In this document: piece by piece, positions 9,030-19,154 of the stretch
Layout: every line of letters starts with the position of its first letter
Numbering within the stretch: the first letter of the stretch is position 1
Assembly: GCA_020723305.1 (NCBI GenBank)
Contig: DYJC01000009.1
Span: 124,001 to 188,000, forward strand
Origin: Desulfosudis oleivorans
GTDB lineage: Bacteria; Desulfobacterota; Desulfobacteria; Desulfobacterales; SURF-7
DNA: 64,000 nt
Direction: 5' to 3'
Position numbers and translations under genes: made by a program
The notes under the pieces: generated by a model
The model's database searches: none
What the model was told of the DNA's origin: nothing
The model's input: the letters and a program-made list of their open reading frames with translations, nothing else

Positions 9030-9374
9030 ATGCAAACCATCAGACAACAACTGATATCTGCTCTTGAAGAAAATGAAATGACGGCCAGAGAACTGTCAAA
9101 AAGAATAAAAATCAAAGAAAAGGATGTATTTGAACACCTTTCCCATATCCGGCAGACATTGAAGAATCAAAAGAAAAAGCTGTTGATAAAACCGTTTCAA
9201 TGCATGATCTGTGATTTCAGTTTTAAAGATAGAAAACGACTGACCCGCCCGGGTCGATGCCCCAAATGCAGTCAGGGTCACATCGAGGCCGCCACTTATC
9301 GAATTGTTTCCTTAAAAAGAGCCTTTGAGGACAACACGTCTCATGGACAGAATCTCTCAGAGTATAATGATTAA
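9030..9374 (+). CDS. Small winged-helix/zinc-ribbon transcriptional regulator
   Basis: 114 residues. The N-terminal half (LISALEENEMTARELSKRIKIKEKDV, quoted in part) is a helix-turn-helix of the ArsR-like type. The second half is a zinc ribbon with CMICDF and CPKCSQGH (Cys at about 63, 66, 84, 87). This matches the family described as a predicted transcriptional regulator with HTH fused to Zn-ribbon (COG3357). It starts a plus-strand run with the nitroreductase and DUF362 genes, and may control them; that is inferred. The gene is divergent from the GT2 gene, with 159 bp between them. Confidence 0.8.
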   Translation: MQTIRQQLISALEENEMTARELSKRIKIKEKDVFEHLSHIRQTLKNQKKKLLIKPFQCMICDFSFKDRKRLTRPGRCPKCSQGHIEAATYRIVSLKRAFEDNTSHGQNLSEYND

Positions 9375-9494
9375 ACATTGTCCCCTTTCCGGAAATATGG
9401 CATAAGTGAAGTCTGCATTTACCACATAAAAATAAGAACCACATACGATCCGCTAAAGCTGTCAATCAAAGATCGTATCGAAAAGGAGGATCTC

Positions 9495-10049
9495 GTGTTT
9501 TTTTCTTTAATCGAAAAACGGAGAAGCATCCGAAAATTTCTGGACAAGCCCATTGAAACACAAAAAATTGAAAAAATCATTGAAGCAGCGCTTCGGGCAC
9601 CTTCATCCAGAGGTTTCAACCCTTGGGAATTTATTTTTGTAACCGATAAAACCATTTTAGGACAACTCTCCAAATCAAAACCCCATGGTTCTTCCTTTCT
9701 GAAAAATGCTGTTCTGGGAATCGTTGTTTTTGCAGATGAAAACAAGTGTGATGTCTGGGTTGAAGATTCTTCTATCGCATCCATTTTTATCCAGCTCGCT
9801 GCGCAGGCGCTGGAGCTGGGAAGCTGCTGGATACAGATCCGGAAAAGAATGCATGACGATTCAATCTCCGCAGAGGACTATGTTCGCAACCTGTTACAGA
9901 TTCCGGAAACACTGAGAGTGGAGTCGATTATTGCCATTGGGTATCCTGGCGAAACAAAGCCTGCCCACAAGAAAAACAAGCTGCAATATGAAAAAATATA
10001 TCTTAATCAATACAAGCAACCGATGGTTTTAGATGAGGAGGAAATATGA
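9495..10049 (+). CDS. Nitroreductase family protein
   Basis: 184 residues from GTG at 9495, chosen because AAGGAGG lies 6-12 bp before it; an upstream frame to 9378 has no family sequence. EKRRSIRKFLDKPI (about 6-19) is the usual FMN-binding N-terminus, followed by ALRAPSSRGFNPWEFIFV and a C-terminal SIIAIGYPGETK. These enzymes are FMN flavoproteins that use NAD(P)H or ferredoxin to reduce nitro, quinone or other electrophiles. The stop overlaps the start of the DUF362 ferredoxin gene (ATGA), so translation is coupled and the ferredoxin partner is a plausible electron donor. Confidence 0.9.
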   Translation: MFFSLIEKRRSIRKFLDKPIETQKIEKIIEAALRAPSSRGFNPWEFIFVTDKTILGQLSKSKPHGSSFLKNAVLGIVVFADENKCDVWVEDSSIASIFIQLAAQALELGSCWIQIRKRMHDDSISAEDYVRNLLQIPETLRVESIIAIGYPGETKPAHKKNKLQYEKIYLNQYKQPMVLDEEEI

Positions 10050-11176
10050 AAAGTACTGTTTATTTTACAGACCTGAGCGCAGGCCCGAAAGAAAACCTGA
10101 TCTCCAAACTCGGCAGGCTGATTGAAGTTGCCGGCCTGAACCAGGTTGTTCATAAACGGGATCTGGTCGCGGTAAAACTTCATTTTGGCGAGCTTGGCAA
10201 CACCGCATATATACGCCCTGTATTTTTTCGAAAGATTATTGAAATCATCCGAAAAGCCGGCGGAGATCCTTTCTTGACCGACGCCAATACCGTATATGCG
10301 GGAACAAGAAGCGATTCCGTCAACCATTTGCAGACAGCCATTCATAATGGTTTTTCCTATTCAGTTGTAGATGCCCCGATTATTATTGCTGACGGATTGA
10401 GGGGCAAAAGTGAGATTGCCGTTGAAATTAACCAGAAGCGGTTTCAGCAAGTGTACATTGGTTCTGAAATCGTCAATGCAGACGCCCTGATTTCGGTTGC
10501 GCATTTCAAAGGTCATGAACTCTCCGGTTTTGGCGGGACAATCAAAAATCTTGGAATGGGTTGTGCCTCCAGGAAAGGAAAACTGGCTCAGCATTCAACG
10601 GTGAGTCCAAAAGTAATTCAAAAAAAATGTGTCGGCTGCGAAGATTGTGTCCCTCATTGTTCCCAGACTGCCATCTCGGTTACAGATAAAAAGGCCTCGA
10701 TCAACCCGGAAACCTGTATCGGTTGCGGTGAGTGCATTCTCATCTGCCCCAACAGTGCCATACAGATTCAATGGAATCAATCGGTCCCGGTGTTTCTTGA
10801 AAACATGGCGGAATATACGCTGGGCGTGCTGAAAAACAAAACCAATAAAGCGCTGTTTGTCAACTTTATTACCGATATTTCTCCGGCTTGTGATTGTTAT
10901 GGACACAATGATTCACCTCTTGTTCGGGATATCGGCATCCTGGCCTCCACAGACCCGATTGCAATTGATCAGGCATCGGTTGATCTGGTTAACAACGAAA
11001 CAGCTCTTCCCGGTTCTTGTCTGAAAGATAATCGTGGCGCTGGAGAAGACAAATTCAAGGGTCTGTATCCCTATGTGGATTGGACGATTCAGTTGGACTA
11101 TGCTGAACAACTGGGGCTTGGAACCCGCAAGTACAACCTTGAAAATCTACCCCCGAAAACCAAGGACAAACCGTAA
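10046..11176 (+). CDS. DUF362 protein with two [4Fe-4S] ferredoxin motifs
   Basis: 376 residues, 4-bp overlap with the nitroreductase gene. A DUF362 domain (ALISVAHFKGHELSGFGG, TIKNLGMGCASRKGK; residues about 1-190) is followed by two bacterial ferredoxin motifs, CVGCEDCVPHCSQ (about 195-207) and CIGCGECILICPN (about 224-236), and a further DUF362 part (DISPACDCYGHND, DPIAIDQASVDLV). The DUF362 function is not established; the two clusters imply electron transfer. Common in anaerobes and archaea. It is the last gene of the unit; a 13-bp inverted repeat follows 24 bp after the stop. Confidence 0.9.
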   Translation: MKSTVYFTDLSAGPKENLISKLGRLIEVAGLNQVVHKRDLVAVKLHFGELGNTAYIRPVFFRKIIEIIRKAGGDPFLTDANTVYAGTRSDSVNHLQTAIHNGFSYSVVDAPIIIADGLRGKSEIAVEINQKRFQQVYIGSEIVNADALISVAHFKGHELSGFGGTIKNLGMGCASRKGKLAQHSTVSPKVIQKKCVGCEDCVPHCSQTAISVTDKKASINPETCIGCGECILICPNSAIQIQWNQSVPVFLENMAEYTLGVLKNKTNKALFVNFITDISPACDCYGHNDSPLVRDIGILASTDPIAIDQASVDLVNNETALPGSCLKDNRGAGEDKFKGLYPYVDWTIQLDYAEQLGLGTRKYNLENLPPKTKDKP

Positions 11177-11530
11177 AACCAAGATGAAAAAAATAATGCT
11201 ATCGTCCTGAATAACAAGACACATGTCCAAGTATTCAGGACGATATCCTGGATCATCCGTCTGGAGTCAAACCCGAACCCTCCAAAAACCTTATCTATTC
11301 TACATTCAACAATCCGCAGTGAAGCTCTATCTTTGGCATAAAATTTGTAGTACTAAAAAAGATTGATCTATATTTGATTTTTCTTCTTGGGCAGAGCCTC
11401 CTGTTCTTCGATGCTATTCTGATTTTTCGTCTTTCTGTGATAAAAATCGGTAACGGTTATTGTATACAATTATATCAATGAATTTCTTACATGCTGAAAA
11501 ACAATTTTGCTTTAAGCGAAAGGTGGTCAA
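11177..11530. other. Intergenic region, DUF362 gene to PilZ gene
   Basis: 354 bp without a supportable gene. It holds the 13-bp inverted repeat at 11201-11244 and a perfect 12-bp palindrome ATTGTATACAAT at 11459-11470, about 60 bp before the PilZ start, which could be an operator. No good sigma-70 promoter was recognised. Confidence 0.5.
11201..11244. repeat. Perfect 13-bp inverted repeat after the DUF362 gene
   Basis: Arms 11201-11213 (ATCGTCCTGAATA) and 11232-11244 (TATTCAGGACGAT) are perfectly complementary around an 18-nt loop. It begins 24 bp after the DUF362 stop codon, which fits a transcript-end hairpin, but no T-run follows on either strand, so it is not a standard intrinsic terminator. 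It may be an RNA-stability hairpin or a protein site. Confidence 0.6.
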
Positions 11531-11932
11531 ATGGAACGTCGTGAAGACAGACGGATAAAAATGACTCGGGATTCATTTGTAACAAGCAAGCATTCAAAGA
11601 AAAAATTTGGGCGGATCATTGATATCAGCCGTGGCGGACTGGCGTTTTATTATCTCAATACCGCATCCTTACCCAGTAATTATTCTATTGAATTCGGAAT
11701 CTGGCTCCAGGAACAAAATCTGTTTCTGCCCAATATCATTGCCAATACCGTATCGGATACGGAAGTGGAGTACCATAACCCGTATAAACAGATTCCATTA
11801 CGAAGAAGGAGCGTCCAATTCTGTAATCTATCCTTTGACCAAACCGAACAACTCCATTCTGCTTGCGGCTCTTTTCTTGCCGAAAAAAGATATGAACCAG
11901 AACAAACTCACTTCCATTTTCATCCCCTGTAG
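11531..11932 (+). CDS. PilZ domain protein
   Basis: 133 residues, ATG preceded by AGGTGG. MERREDRRIKM contains the Arg-rich RxxxR c-di-GMP-binding type motif, and GRIIDISRGGLAF (about 33-45) matches the (D/N)xSxxG half, so c-di-GMP binding is likely. The rest is a short beta-barrel. It is a single-domain protein, probably an effector of motility or surface behaviour. It converges with the MBL hydrolase gene, with only 12 bp between the two stop codons. Confidence 0.85.
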   Translation: MERREDRRIKMTRDSFVTSKHSKKKFGRIIDISRGGLAFYYLNTASLPSNYSIEFGIWLQEQNLFLPNIIANTVSDTEVEYHNPYKQIPLRRRSVQFCNLSFDQTEQLHSACGSFLAEKRYEPEQTHFHFHPL

Positions 11933-11944
11933 ACTGTAGATCCT

Positions 11945-12739
11945 TCAAATCCAAATAATTTTGCTTGAACTATCCTGGTGTGCGACAATCAGATTAACCT
12001 CGCATCCATTCAAAGCTTCAACCACAGTCGAAAATGCTTTCTCATGTGTATTATTGGTTTCGCTCAGGTGAGCAAGTATAACATGTTTCAATTTTTCATG
12101 TTTAACATCCGCCAAAAGAGCTTTGGCATCTTCATTTGAAAGATGTCCGGACCTGCTTTTCACTCTCTGCTTAAGCGGCCATGGATAGGGTCCCTGAGCA
12201 AGCATCTGGATGTCGTGGTTTGCTTCCAGAATAATGATATCACAACCTTTCAGATGCTCTCGAACCATAGAGGTTACAATTCCCACGTCGGTTGCGATTC
12301 CTAATTTTGCCCCATTTTTTTTAACAGTAAAACCGGCAGGGTCATTTGCATCATGTGAAATTGAAAAAGGATGGATGAGAAGATCGCCGATCGAAAAGTC
12401 ATTTCCACAAATAAAATGGATAGAGTCCGGGATTGCTCCAAGGGAATTTTTTGCTGCCTGATAGGTTTGATGGTTAATATAAACAGGTATTTTATAACGC
12501 CTTGCAAGGACGCCCACACCTTGAATATGATCACTATGCTCATGGGAAACAACGATCGCATTGATGCAGGCTGGAGATAGCTTTCTTGATGTAAGCCGCC
12601 GTTCCATTTCTTTCCCGGAAAGTCCTGCATCAAAAAGAATGGATGTTATCCCGTCAGATACAAAAATAGCATTCCCCTTGCTCCCACTCGCCAGCATGCA
12701 GACAGATAAATTCAGATCTTGACAGCGACTTTTCTTCAA
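11945..12739 (-). CDS. MBL-fold metallo-hydrolase, WalJ/YycJ-like
   Basis: About 264 residues from TTG at 12739, 4 bp after the dut stop; this start gives a length like B. subtilis YycJ, but an overlapping start at 12802 or ATG at 12697 cannot be ruled out. It has MLASGSKGNAIFV at the N-terminus, the metal motif HEHSDH, a following NHQTY strand, SHDANDPAGF, ATDVGIVT and AHLSETNNT. Metal-dependent hydrolases of this kind are thought to act on nucleic acids. Last gene of the long minus-strand operon, behind dut. Confidence 0.88.
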   Translation of the reverse strand: MKKSRCQDLNLSVCMLASGSKGNAIFVSDGITSILFDAGLSGKEMERRLTSRKLSPACINAIVVSHEHSDHIQGVGVLARRYKIPVYINHQTYQAAKNSLGAIPDSIHFICGNDFSIGDLLIHPFSISHDANDPAGFTVKKNGAKLGIATDVGIVTSMVREHLKGCDIIILEANHDIQMLAQGPYPWPLKQRVKSRSGHLSNEDAKALLADVKHEKLKHVILAHLSETNNTHEKAFSTVVEALNGCEVNLIVAHQDSSSKIIWI

Positions 12740-12743
12740 ACCA

Positions 12744-13199
12744 CTATACCCCGGTATGACCAAATCCACCTGAATTCCGGCCTGTCTCGTCCAACTGTTC
12801 AACTACCATGACATTTGCCTGATAAACCCGCTTAATAATCATCTGAGCAATCCGGTCTCCACGATGAAATATATACGGCTCTTTCCCAAGATTAATGACA
12901 GCTATTTTGATCTCGCCCCTATAATCTGCATCAATTGTACCCGGTGAATTGATCAAGCCAATGCCATGCTTGACAGCCAACCCGCTCCTTGGACGAATCT
13001 GGGCTTCAAAGCCATCCGGGATAGCCATGGCAAATCCTGTTGGGATCATATGAATTGCTCCTGGCTCCAGTGTAAAATCCTGATCAATGGCAGCGCTGAT
13101 ATCCATGCCGGCGGATTGAGCCGTCATATACCGGGGAACGGGGATATCCGCGTCCTTTTCCGGATTCAATCTTATCATTTTTATCGTCGGCATGTTCAT
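12744..13199 (-). CDS. dut: dUTP diphosphatase
   Basis: About 151 residues. ATG at 13199 or 13193 is preferred; a TTG at 13217 would add six residues. All five trimeric dUTPase motifs are visible: SAGMDISAAI (1), RPRSGLAVKHG (2), INSPGTIDADYRGEIKI (3), RGDRIAQMII (4) and ETGRNSGGFGHTG (5, the C-terminal lid). It hydrolyses dUTP to dUMP and pyrophosphate, keeping uracil out of DNA and supplying dTMP synthesis. It is downstream of the M16 peptidase gene in the same direction. Confidence 0.96.
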   Translation of the reverse strand: MNMPTIKMIRLNPEKDADIPVPRYMTAQSAGMDISAAIDQDFTLEPGAIHMIPTGFAMAIPDGFEAQIRPRSGLAVKHGIGLINSPGTIDADYRGEIKIAVINLGKEPYIFHRGDRIAQMIIKRVYQANVMVVEQLDETGRNSGGFGHTGV

Positions 13200-13254
13200 T
13201 TTTGTTTCATTTCCCAAAAAACAAATAAAAATATTTTTCTGGATAAACCTGAAA

Positions 13255-14517
13255 TCAAAATTTCCTTGTTGAAATCTGGCTCACAACGGAATCCGGACCC
13301 AGAACGCTCAGAGCAATTTTATTGTCTTTTATAATCGCCTGCGCCAGATCCTGAATATGATCCTCTGTTACGGCTTCAATTTCATCAATAACAGACTGGA
13401 TTGAAATTTCGCGTTGAAAATTGAATTCATTCTGAGCGATCCTGAACATAAGGTTATCGGTATTTTCTGATGAAAGCAAAATATTTCCGTTTGTATATTG
13501 TTTTGCATTATAAAGCTCTGAAGAATCGATATGATCATGCTCCAGTTTACCCAGTTCTTCCATTAGCAGATCAATAACCGCCTCTGTTTTATCTGGTGCA
13601 ACCCCGGCATAGATACCAAGCATTCCGGCATCGTCATGAGAGGACGCAAATGAATATACTGAATATGCAAGCCCCCTGCGCTCACGAATCTCCTGAAAGA
13701 GCCGTGAGCTCATATTCCCCCCAAGTATTGTATTCAATAAAGAAAATGTATATCTTTCCGGAGCTGTTGCGGTAATACCCGTGGTACCAATGCAGATATG
13801 CACCTGCTCTGTATCCCTCGGGCAGATCTGAATGGTGGGCTTGATATCGGGTGGGAAACGGTCCGGCAGGCTGAGGCCGGTATTGATTTTTTCAAAAGCA
13901 GGCGTGATTAAACCGACGAACTGGTCATGATCCACATTTCCGGCAGCAGAGATCAGAATCCGATCCGGCTGATACTGCTGACGTAAAAATGTCTGAATGG
14001 TAGCTGCATCAAACCGGCTGATATTCTGACGGGTCCCGAGTATGGATCGCCCCAATGGATGGTCACCCCAAAAGCCATTCAATAGGAGCGTATGCACCCA
14101 ATCTTCAGGAGAGTCCTCAATCATACCGATCTCCTGAAGAATGACCGGCCTTTCTTTTTCAACTTCTATGGGGTTGAATTCGGAGTTTAAAAAAATATCC
14201 GAAAGTATATCCACCATGGTGGTAAGGTGGGTGTCCATGACTTTTGCATGATAGCAGGTAAATTCCATTGAAGTAAATGCGTTGGTTTGGCCTCCGATTG
14301 CATCAACCTCTTTTGCAATCAAAAAGGCATCTCTTCTGGGTGTTCCCTTGAAAATCATGTGTTCAATAAAATGGGAAAGCCCGCTCTGCGCAAGGTTCTC
14401 ATCCCTTGCACCCACATTTACCCATACCCCCATAGACACAGATCTGACATGAGGAACTTTCTGGGTTAGAATTCTCACGCCATTTGTCAAGACAGTCTTA
14501 TTTACGCTGCTCTCCAT
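13255..14517 (-). CDS. M16 family zinc peptidase
   Basis: About 420 residues from ATG at 14517; the frame extends to 14535. The inverted zinc motif HFIEH is at about residues 49-53 ([18 protein letters not shown]), with the downstream [16 protein letters not shown] carrying the third ligand. The second half has [22 protein letters not shown], the substrate-binding part typical of single-chain processing-peptidase-like M16B proteins. The 5' end overlaps the 3' end of pnp by about 20 bp. This pnp-M16 order is widespread in bacteria. Substrate unknown. Confidence 0.93.
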   Translation of the reverse strand: MESSVNKTVLTNGVRILTQKVPHVRSVSMGVWVNVGARDENLAQSGLSHFIEHMIFKGTPRRDAFLIAKEVDAIGGQTNAFTSMEFTCYHAKVMDTHLTTMVDILSDIFLNSEFNPIEVEKERPVILQEIGMIEDSPEDWVHTLLLNGFWGDHPLGRSILGTRQNISRFDAATIQTFLRQQYQPDRILISAAGNVDHDQFVGLITPAFEKINTGLSLPDRFPPDIKPTIQICPRDTEQVHICIGTTGITATAPERYTFSLLNTILGGNMSSRLFQEIRERRGLAYSVYSFASSHDDAGMLGIYAGVAPDKTEAVIDLLMEELGKLEHDHIDSSELYNAKQYTNGNILLSSENTDNLMFRIAQNEFNFQREISIQSVIDEIEAVTEDHIQDLAQAIIKDNKIALSVLGPDSVVSQISTRKF

Positions 14518-16606
14518 TTTTCTCTTCCAGCGCATCCTTAAGACTCAATCGAATCTTGCCGTCCCGGGTGACCTCTAAAACCTTTACCTTGACGATATCT
14601 CCTTCATTGACTACATCGGTTACCTTTTTCACATGATGATTGGCCAGCTGGGAAATATGAACAAGACCGTCCGTACCCGGTTTAACCTGAACAAAGGCAC
14701 CAAAATCGGTAATTTTCATTACCTTTCCTTCATAGATTGAACCCACTTCGGGATCCATAGCGATATCCTGAACCATTTTCATGGCAGCCGCCCCTTCTTC
14801 CTGGCTCAATGCAGATATCTTCACCTCACCGGAATCATCCACTTCAATACGCGTATTGGTATCTGACTGAAGAGCGCGAATCACCTTCCCGCCTGGGCCA
14901 ATCAGATCACGAATCTTATCCGGGTTAATTTTTATGGTTATAATTTTTGGGGCATAGGGGGAGATTTCATTTCTGGATTTACTCAGTGATTCCATCATCT
15001 TGCTTAGAATATGTATGCGTCCCTGCTTTGCCTGGTCCAAAGCTTTTTCCATCGTCTCCCTGGATAATTCATTGACTTTTATATCCATCTGCAGGGCGGT
15101 AATCCCTTCTTTTGTACCGGCAACCTTGAAATCCATGTCTCCGGTATGATCTTCATCCCCAAGTATATCTGTAAGAATTACGGTTTGATCCCCTTCCTGG
15201 ACAAGTCCCATCGCAATCCCGGATACAGGTGCTTTGATCTGAACGCCTCCATCCATCAATGCTAAAATTCCCGCACAAACCGTACCCATAGAGGAAGAGC
15301 CGTTGGATTCCAGAACTTCGGATACAAGGCGCACCGTATAGTCAAACTCTTCTTTGGGCGGTAACACTTTTTCAATTGCCCTGGTTGCCAGGTTCCCATG
15401 TCCGATATCACGACGTCCCGGAGCACCGACTCTTTTAACCTCTCCCACAGAATATGGTGGAAAATTATAGTGCAGCATGAACGGTTTAAACTCTTCTCCG
15501 CTCAGTGTCTCCACCCGTTGCTCATCCTGCCCGGAACCAAGGGTCAATATACCTAACACCTGTGTTTCACCGCGAGTGAACAATGCGCTTCCATGAGGTC
15601 GAGGCAGAATACCGACTTCACAGGAAATCGGTCGAACTTCATCAAAACGTCGATTATCAATCCTTCGGCCTTCTTTCAAAATCAGATCCCGGCTCACGGA
15701 CTTCTGGATATTGCTCAGAATCCCGTCCACCTCTCGATCCCGGTCTGCATATTCCTCACCTAGACTTTCAATCGCTTTGGTTTTAATCTCTTGCAACGCC
15801 TTTCCACGCTTTTCTTTTTGCAGAATGACAACGGCATCCCGAATTTTTGGTCTCACTTCTTTTTCAAGTCGGTCAATGAGATTCTGATCTTTTTCAGGCA
15901 CAATTAATATCCGTTTTTCAACTCCTACCTCGGCTCTTATTTTTTTCTGGATATCAATCAAAGGCTGCATGGCTGCATGGCCGAAATAGATGGCTTCCAT
16001 CATATCCGCCTCACTTACAATGTTCCCGCCACCCTCCACCATAACCACACCGGTTTTTGAGCCTGCCACCACAATATTGATATCACAACTATCATCCTTG
16101 CATTGGGAAATGGTTGGATTTGCAATAAAAGCGCCGTTCACTCTGGCAACCCGGACTGCAGCGATGGGACCGTCAAAAGGAATATCGGAAATCTCAAGTG
16201 CAACAGAGGTTCCAACCATGGCAAGTACATCGGGATCGTTTTCTTTATCCATGGATAACACGGTTGCAATCACCTGTGTTTCAGCATGGTAATTTTTTGG
16301 GAAAAGAGGGCGAATCGGCCGATCGATCAGACGACAGGTAAGGATCTCCTTTTCACTGGGACGACCGACTTCACGCCGGAAATAATTCCCGGGAATTCTT
16401 CCTGCAGCATATATTTTTTCCTGGTATTCAACGGAAAGGGGGAGAAAATCAAGTCCGGCCTTTTCTGATTTATCCGCAACCACTGTAACCAGAACCATTG
16501 TTTCTCCAAACTGTACCAGAGCTGAACCCGAAGCCTGCTTGGCAACCTTGCCAACCTGTATTTCAAAGGTTCTTCCTCCAATATCAGCTTTATATGACAT
16601 TTCCAT
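14498..16606 (-). CDS. pnp: Polyribonucleotide nucleotidyltransferase (PNPase)
   Basis: 702 residues, normal for the family. The start at 16606 has AGGAGA 6 bp upstream. Two RNase PH-like domains are seen ([18 protein letters not shown] in the first; [17 protein letters not shown] and [14 protein letters not shown] in the second), with [13 protein letters not shown] and [12 protein letters not shown] of the catalytic core. KH ([16 protein letters not shown]) and S1 ([18 protein letters not shown]) RNA-binding domains close the protein. It degrades RNA 3'-5' by phosphorolysis as a trimer. It follows rpsO, the classical arrangement. Confidence 0.98.
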   Translation of the reverse strand: MEMSYKADIGGRTFEIQVGKVAKQASGSALVQFGETMVLVTVVADKSEKAGLDFLPLSVEYQEKIYAAGRIPGNYFRREVGRPSEKEILTCRLIDRPIRPLFPKNYHAETQVIATVLSMDKENDPDVLAMVGTSVALEISDIPFDGPIAAVRVARVNGAFIANPTISQCKDDSCDINIVVAGSKTGVVMVEGGGNIVSEADMMEAIYFGHAAMQPLIDIQKKIRAEVGVEKRILIVPEKDQNLIDRLEKEVRPKIRDAVVILQKEKRGKALQEIKTKAIESLGEEYADRDREVDGILSNIQKSVSRDLILKEGRRIDNRRFDEVRPISCEVGILPRPHGSALFTRGETQVLGILTLGSGQDEQRVETLSGEEFKPFMLHYNFPPYSVGEVKRVGAPGRRDIGHGNLATRAIEKVLPPKEEFDYTVRLVSEVLESNGSSSMGTVCAGILALMDGGVQIKAPVSGIAMGLVQEGDQTVILTDILGDEDHTGDMDFKVAGTKEGITALQMDIKVNELSRETMEKALDQAKQGRIHILSKMMESLSKSRNEISPYAPKIITIKINPDKIRDLIGPGGKVIRALQSDTNTRIEVDDSGEVKISALSQEEGAAAMKMVQDIAMDPEVGSIYEGKVMKITDFGAFVQVKPGTDGLVHISQLANHHVKKVTDVVNEGDIVKVKVLEVTRDGKIRLSLKDALEEKNGEQRK

Positions 16607-16881
16607 ACATAATCTCCTAATTTGACAGCATTTGAAAACAAAACCAAAACCGATTCAAATGAATCATGCTGCCGGAATACCCCTATCCGGTCAAGACTAT
16701 TCACCAGGCTTTAGCATTTATCTGATTTTTGCAGACAACCAAGCACGGAGACTCTCTACATCTGCATGCGGTTACTCTTGGCTTCGCTCCCCCTTATTTC
16801 TGATGATCAACTTCTGATTCACATGGCATCAGATATTCACCGGAAATAAGCCCCTGCATAAAGCGATAATATCAATCCAGT

Positions 16882-17151
16882 CTATCTTCTTAGATTGAGG
16901 CCTTCAATAATTGTGCGATACCGATTAATGTTCTTATCCTTTACATAATTTAATAATCTGCGGCGCCTTCCAACCAGAATCAACAAACCTCTTCTGGAAT
17001 GATGATCCTTTGTATGAACCTTTACATGCTCTGTAAGGTAGGTAATGCGGCTTGTTAGAAGCGCAATTTGAACCTCTGGAGATCCGGTATCTGTATCATG
17101 CATTTTAAAACGATCAATCATATCCTTCTTGTTACTAGATGTAAGCGTCAC
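16882..17151 (-). CDS. rpsO: 30S ribosomal protein S15
   Basis: 89 residues, the full family length. [16 protein letters not shown] (about 21-36) and [20 protein letters not shown] (51-70) are the S15 signature. It binds 16S rRNA at the central-domain three-way junction early in 30S assembly. It lies between truB and pnp in the same direction, a conserved order. 275 bp separate it from pnp with no recognised terminator or promoter. Confidence 0.98.
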   Translation of the reverse strand: MTLTSSNKKDMIDRFKMHDTDTGSPEVQIALLTSRITYLTEHVKVHTKDHHSRRGLLILVGRRRRLLNYVKDKNINRYRTIIEGLNLRR

Positions 17152-17234
17152 TTTCTTTTGCCTCCTCTGAAAAAAAATAAATTTTAAAAAAACTCTTCAT
17201 CAATCTGTCACAGTTTGCCCCAGCATTATGGTGC

Positions 17235-18161
17235 TCAAGGATGGAAAACACAACAGTAATCATAAAGGCCATCTTTTTTTTGGGTATCCATAACTGCAAG
17301 CAGATTATTTTTTATATCAACAATTTTTATAAATCCATTAAATCGATCTTTTGTTTCCGACTCAATCCATTTTCCTGTTAAATCAGAATCCATTATAGGT
17401 TGTCCATATAATATTTTTTTTAAAATCACATCATCGGCAACCATCCCTTTCATGGCACTGATTGCATCGTTCATACAGATCAGGTTATCTTTCAGCCTGC
17501 CCTGAGAAGCCAGCAATTCCATCTCCTCCAGAGTAACAGCTTGATCTATTGAAAACCCGCAACTTTCTATCCTTCTCAACCTCTGAAGATGGCTTCCGCA
17601 CCCAAGCTCTCTGCCTATATCTGCACAAAGTGTCCGGATATAGGTACCTGCTGAACAGGACACCTGAAAATCGATCTTCGGAAGATCGATTTGAAGAATC
17701 TCAAGGCTTGAAATCATAACTCGCCGGGCGGATTTCTGAACAGGCCGCCCCTTACGTGCCAATTTGTATAACCGCACACCATTAATTTTCAATGCCGAGT
17801 ACACAGGCGGAACCTGATTTATCTCTCCAACAAAACGGCGGAAGACAGAATGAAGGTGTTCCTCCGGAAAGTCAAAATAATCACAGGTAGTGGTCACTTT
17901 TCCTGTCATATCAAGTGTATCGGTTTCTGTACCGAGGATCAGCGTTCCCTGATATTTTTTGCTTCCCTTTAAAAAAAAACGGGCCAGCCTTGTTGCTTGA
18001 TTCACACAGCAAATCAAAACGCCGGTTGCAAACGGATCTAATGTTCCCGTATGCCCGACTTTGTGTAAACCTGCTTTCTCTTTTAAAAGAGCAACGACCT
18101 TTGCAGATGATATACCTGCGGGCTTATCAATGATAAGCATTCCACTTGATTCGATTTCCAT
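17235..18161 (-). CDS. truB: tRNA pseudouridine(55) synthase
   Basis: 308 residues. Catalytic-Asp motif GTLDPFATGVLICC (about 40-53), YQGTLILGTETDTLD, PPVYSALKINGVRLYKLAR and SCSAGTYIRTLCADIG are all typical of TruB. The C-terminal PUA-like part (GQPIMDSDL onward) is short. It converts U55 in the T-loop of tRNAs to pseudouridine. It lies between nrnA and rpsO in the nus operon. Confidence 0.97.
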   Translation of the reverse strand: MEIESSGMLIIDKPAGISSAKVVALLKEKAGLHKVGHTGTLDPFATGVLICCVNQATRLARFFLKGSKKYQGTLILGTETDTLDMTGKVTTTCDYFDFPEEHLHSVFRRFVGEINQVPPVYSALKINGVRLYKLARKGRPVQKSARRVMISSLEILQIDLPKIDFQVSCSAGTYIRTLCADIGRELGCGSHLQRLRRIESCGFSIDQAVTLEEMELLASQGRLKDNLICMNDAISAMKGMVADDVILKKILYGQPIMDSDLTGKWIESETKDRFNGFIKIVDIKNNLLAVMDTQKKDGLYDYCCVFHP

Positions 18162-18179
18162 ACAGCTTCTATAAAGGGT

Positions 18180-19154
18180 TTAAAAGTTGTCCGCCAAACG
18201 CAAAATCTCTGCTTTGATCTCCGACAAAGTTGAAACCACATTGAATCCTGCGGCGCTTTTATGGCCACCGCCTCCATATGTGGCAGCAATTCCAGCCACA
18301 TCCACCGAACCGTCTGAACGAAGACTGATATGGAATTGATGTTTGCTGTCCGGCATATCTGCACAACCATGGTTGCTTTCAAAAATCAATGCCGCCACCT
18401 TCACATCTTCAATATGCCTTGCATAATTAATTAACCGTCCCAAATCTTCCGGCTTCGAACCAGTTTTATTCAACATCTCCTGAGTCAATGCCATTATCGA
18501 CAATTTGCCGTTTTTTGACACTTCTATGGACTCAAGCACCATATTCAAAAGCTTTATCCTGCTAAGAGAATAGGCAACAGAAACATGACTTGCCACATAA
18601 TTCGGATCAACACCCAGAGAGACCATTTCCTCACAAATGGCAAATGCTTCTTGATTCGTGTTTGAAAACCGAAACGAACCGGTATCCGTCATAATCCCGG
18701 TATAAATCGAAAAGGCCATTGATCTGTTTATTTTTACATTCAATTGGTTAATCAATCGATATACGATCTCAGCTGTCGCACATGCAGATGGATCAACAAT
18801 TTTATATGTTCCAAAACCTGTATTGGTAATATGATGGTCAAGATTTATGATAACCGGAATCTTTCCAACCAGACCCGCCTTATCACCAACACGTTCCAAA
18901 TCCCCACAGTCCAGAACAATGGCCGTATCAAAAGCAGTGAAGTCATCAATCTGCTGAGTAATGTTTTCCGAATACGGCAAAAACTGAAACAGCTTGGGTA
19001 ACCCATCTTCATTGTACAGACTCACCTTCTTTCCCATTGAAAGCAAGGCAAGCCCCATTGATACCGTTGCCCCGATTGCATCCCCGTCCGGGCGAACATG
19101 TGATAACAATAAAATATTATTACTTTTTTTAAGATGATCTACTATCTGATCCAT
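18180..19154 (-). CDS. DHH-family bifunctional oligoribonuclease/pAp phosphatase, NrnA-like
   Basis: 324 residues. N-terminal DHH domain: LLLSHVRPDGDAIGAT (about 15-30), VLDCGD and NLDHHITNTGFG (DHH motif near residue 105). C-terminal DHHA1 domain ends with GIAATYGGGGHKSAAGF. NrnA-type enzymes degrade nanoRNAs and dephosphorylate pAp to AMP; pAp removal matters where sulfate assimilation makes it. The start overlaps rbfA by 26 bp. This position between rbfA and truB is conserved. Confidence 0.93.
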   Translation of the reverse strand: MDQIVDHLKKSNNILLLSHVRPDGDAIGATVSMGLALLSMGKKVSLYNEDGLPKLFQFLPYSENITQQIDDFTAFDTAIVLDCGDLERVGDKAGLVGKIPVIINLDHHITNTGFGTYKIVDPSACATAEIVYRLINQLNVKINRSMAFSIYTGIMTDTGSFRFSNTNQEAFAICEEMVSLGVDPNYVASHVSVAYSLSRIKLLNMVLESIEVSKNGKLSIMALTQEMLNKTGSKPEDLGRLINYARHIEDVKVAALIFESNHGCADMPDSKHQFHISLRSDGSVDVAGIAATYGGGGHKSAAGFNVVSTLSEIKAEILRLADNF

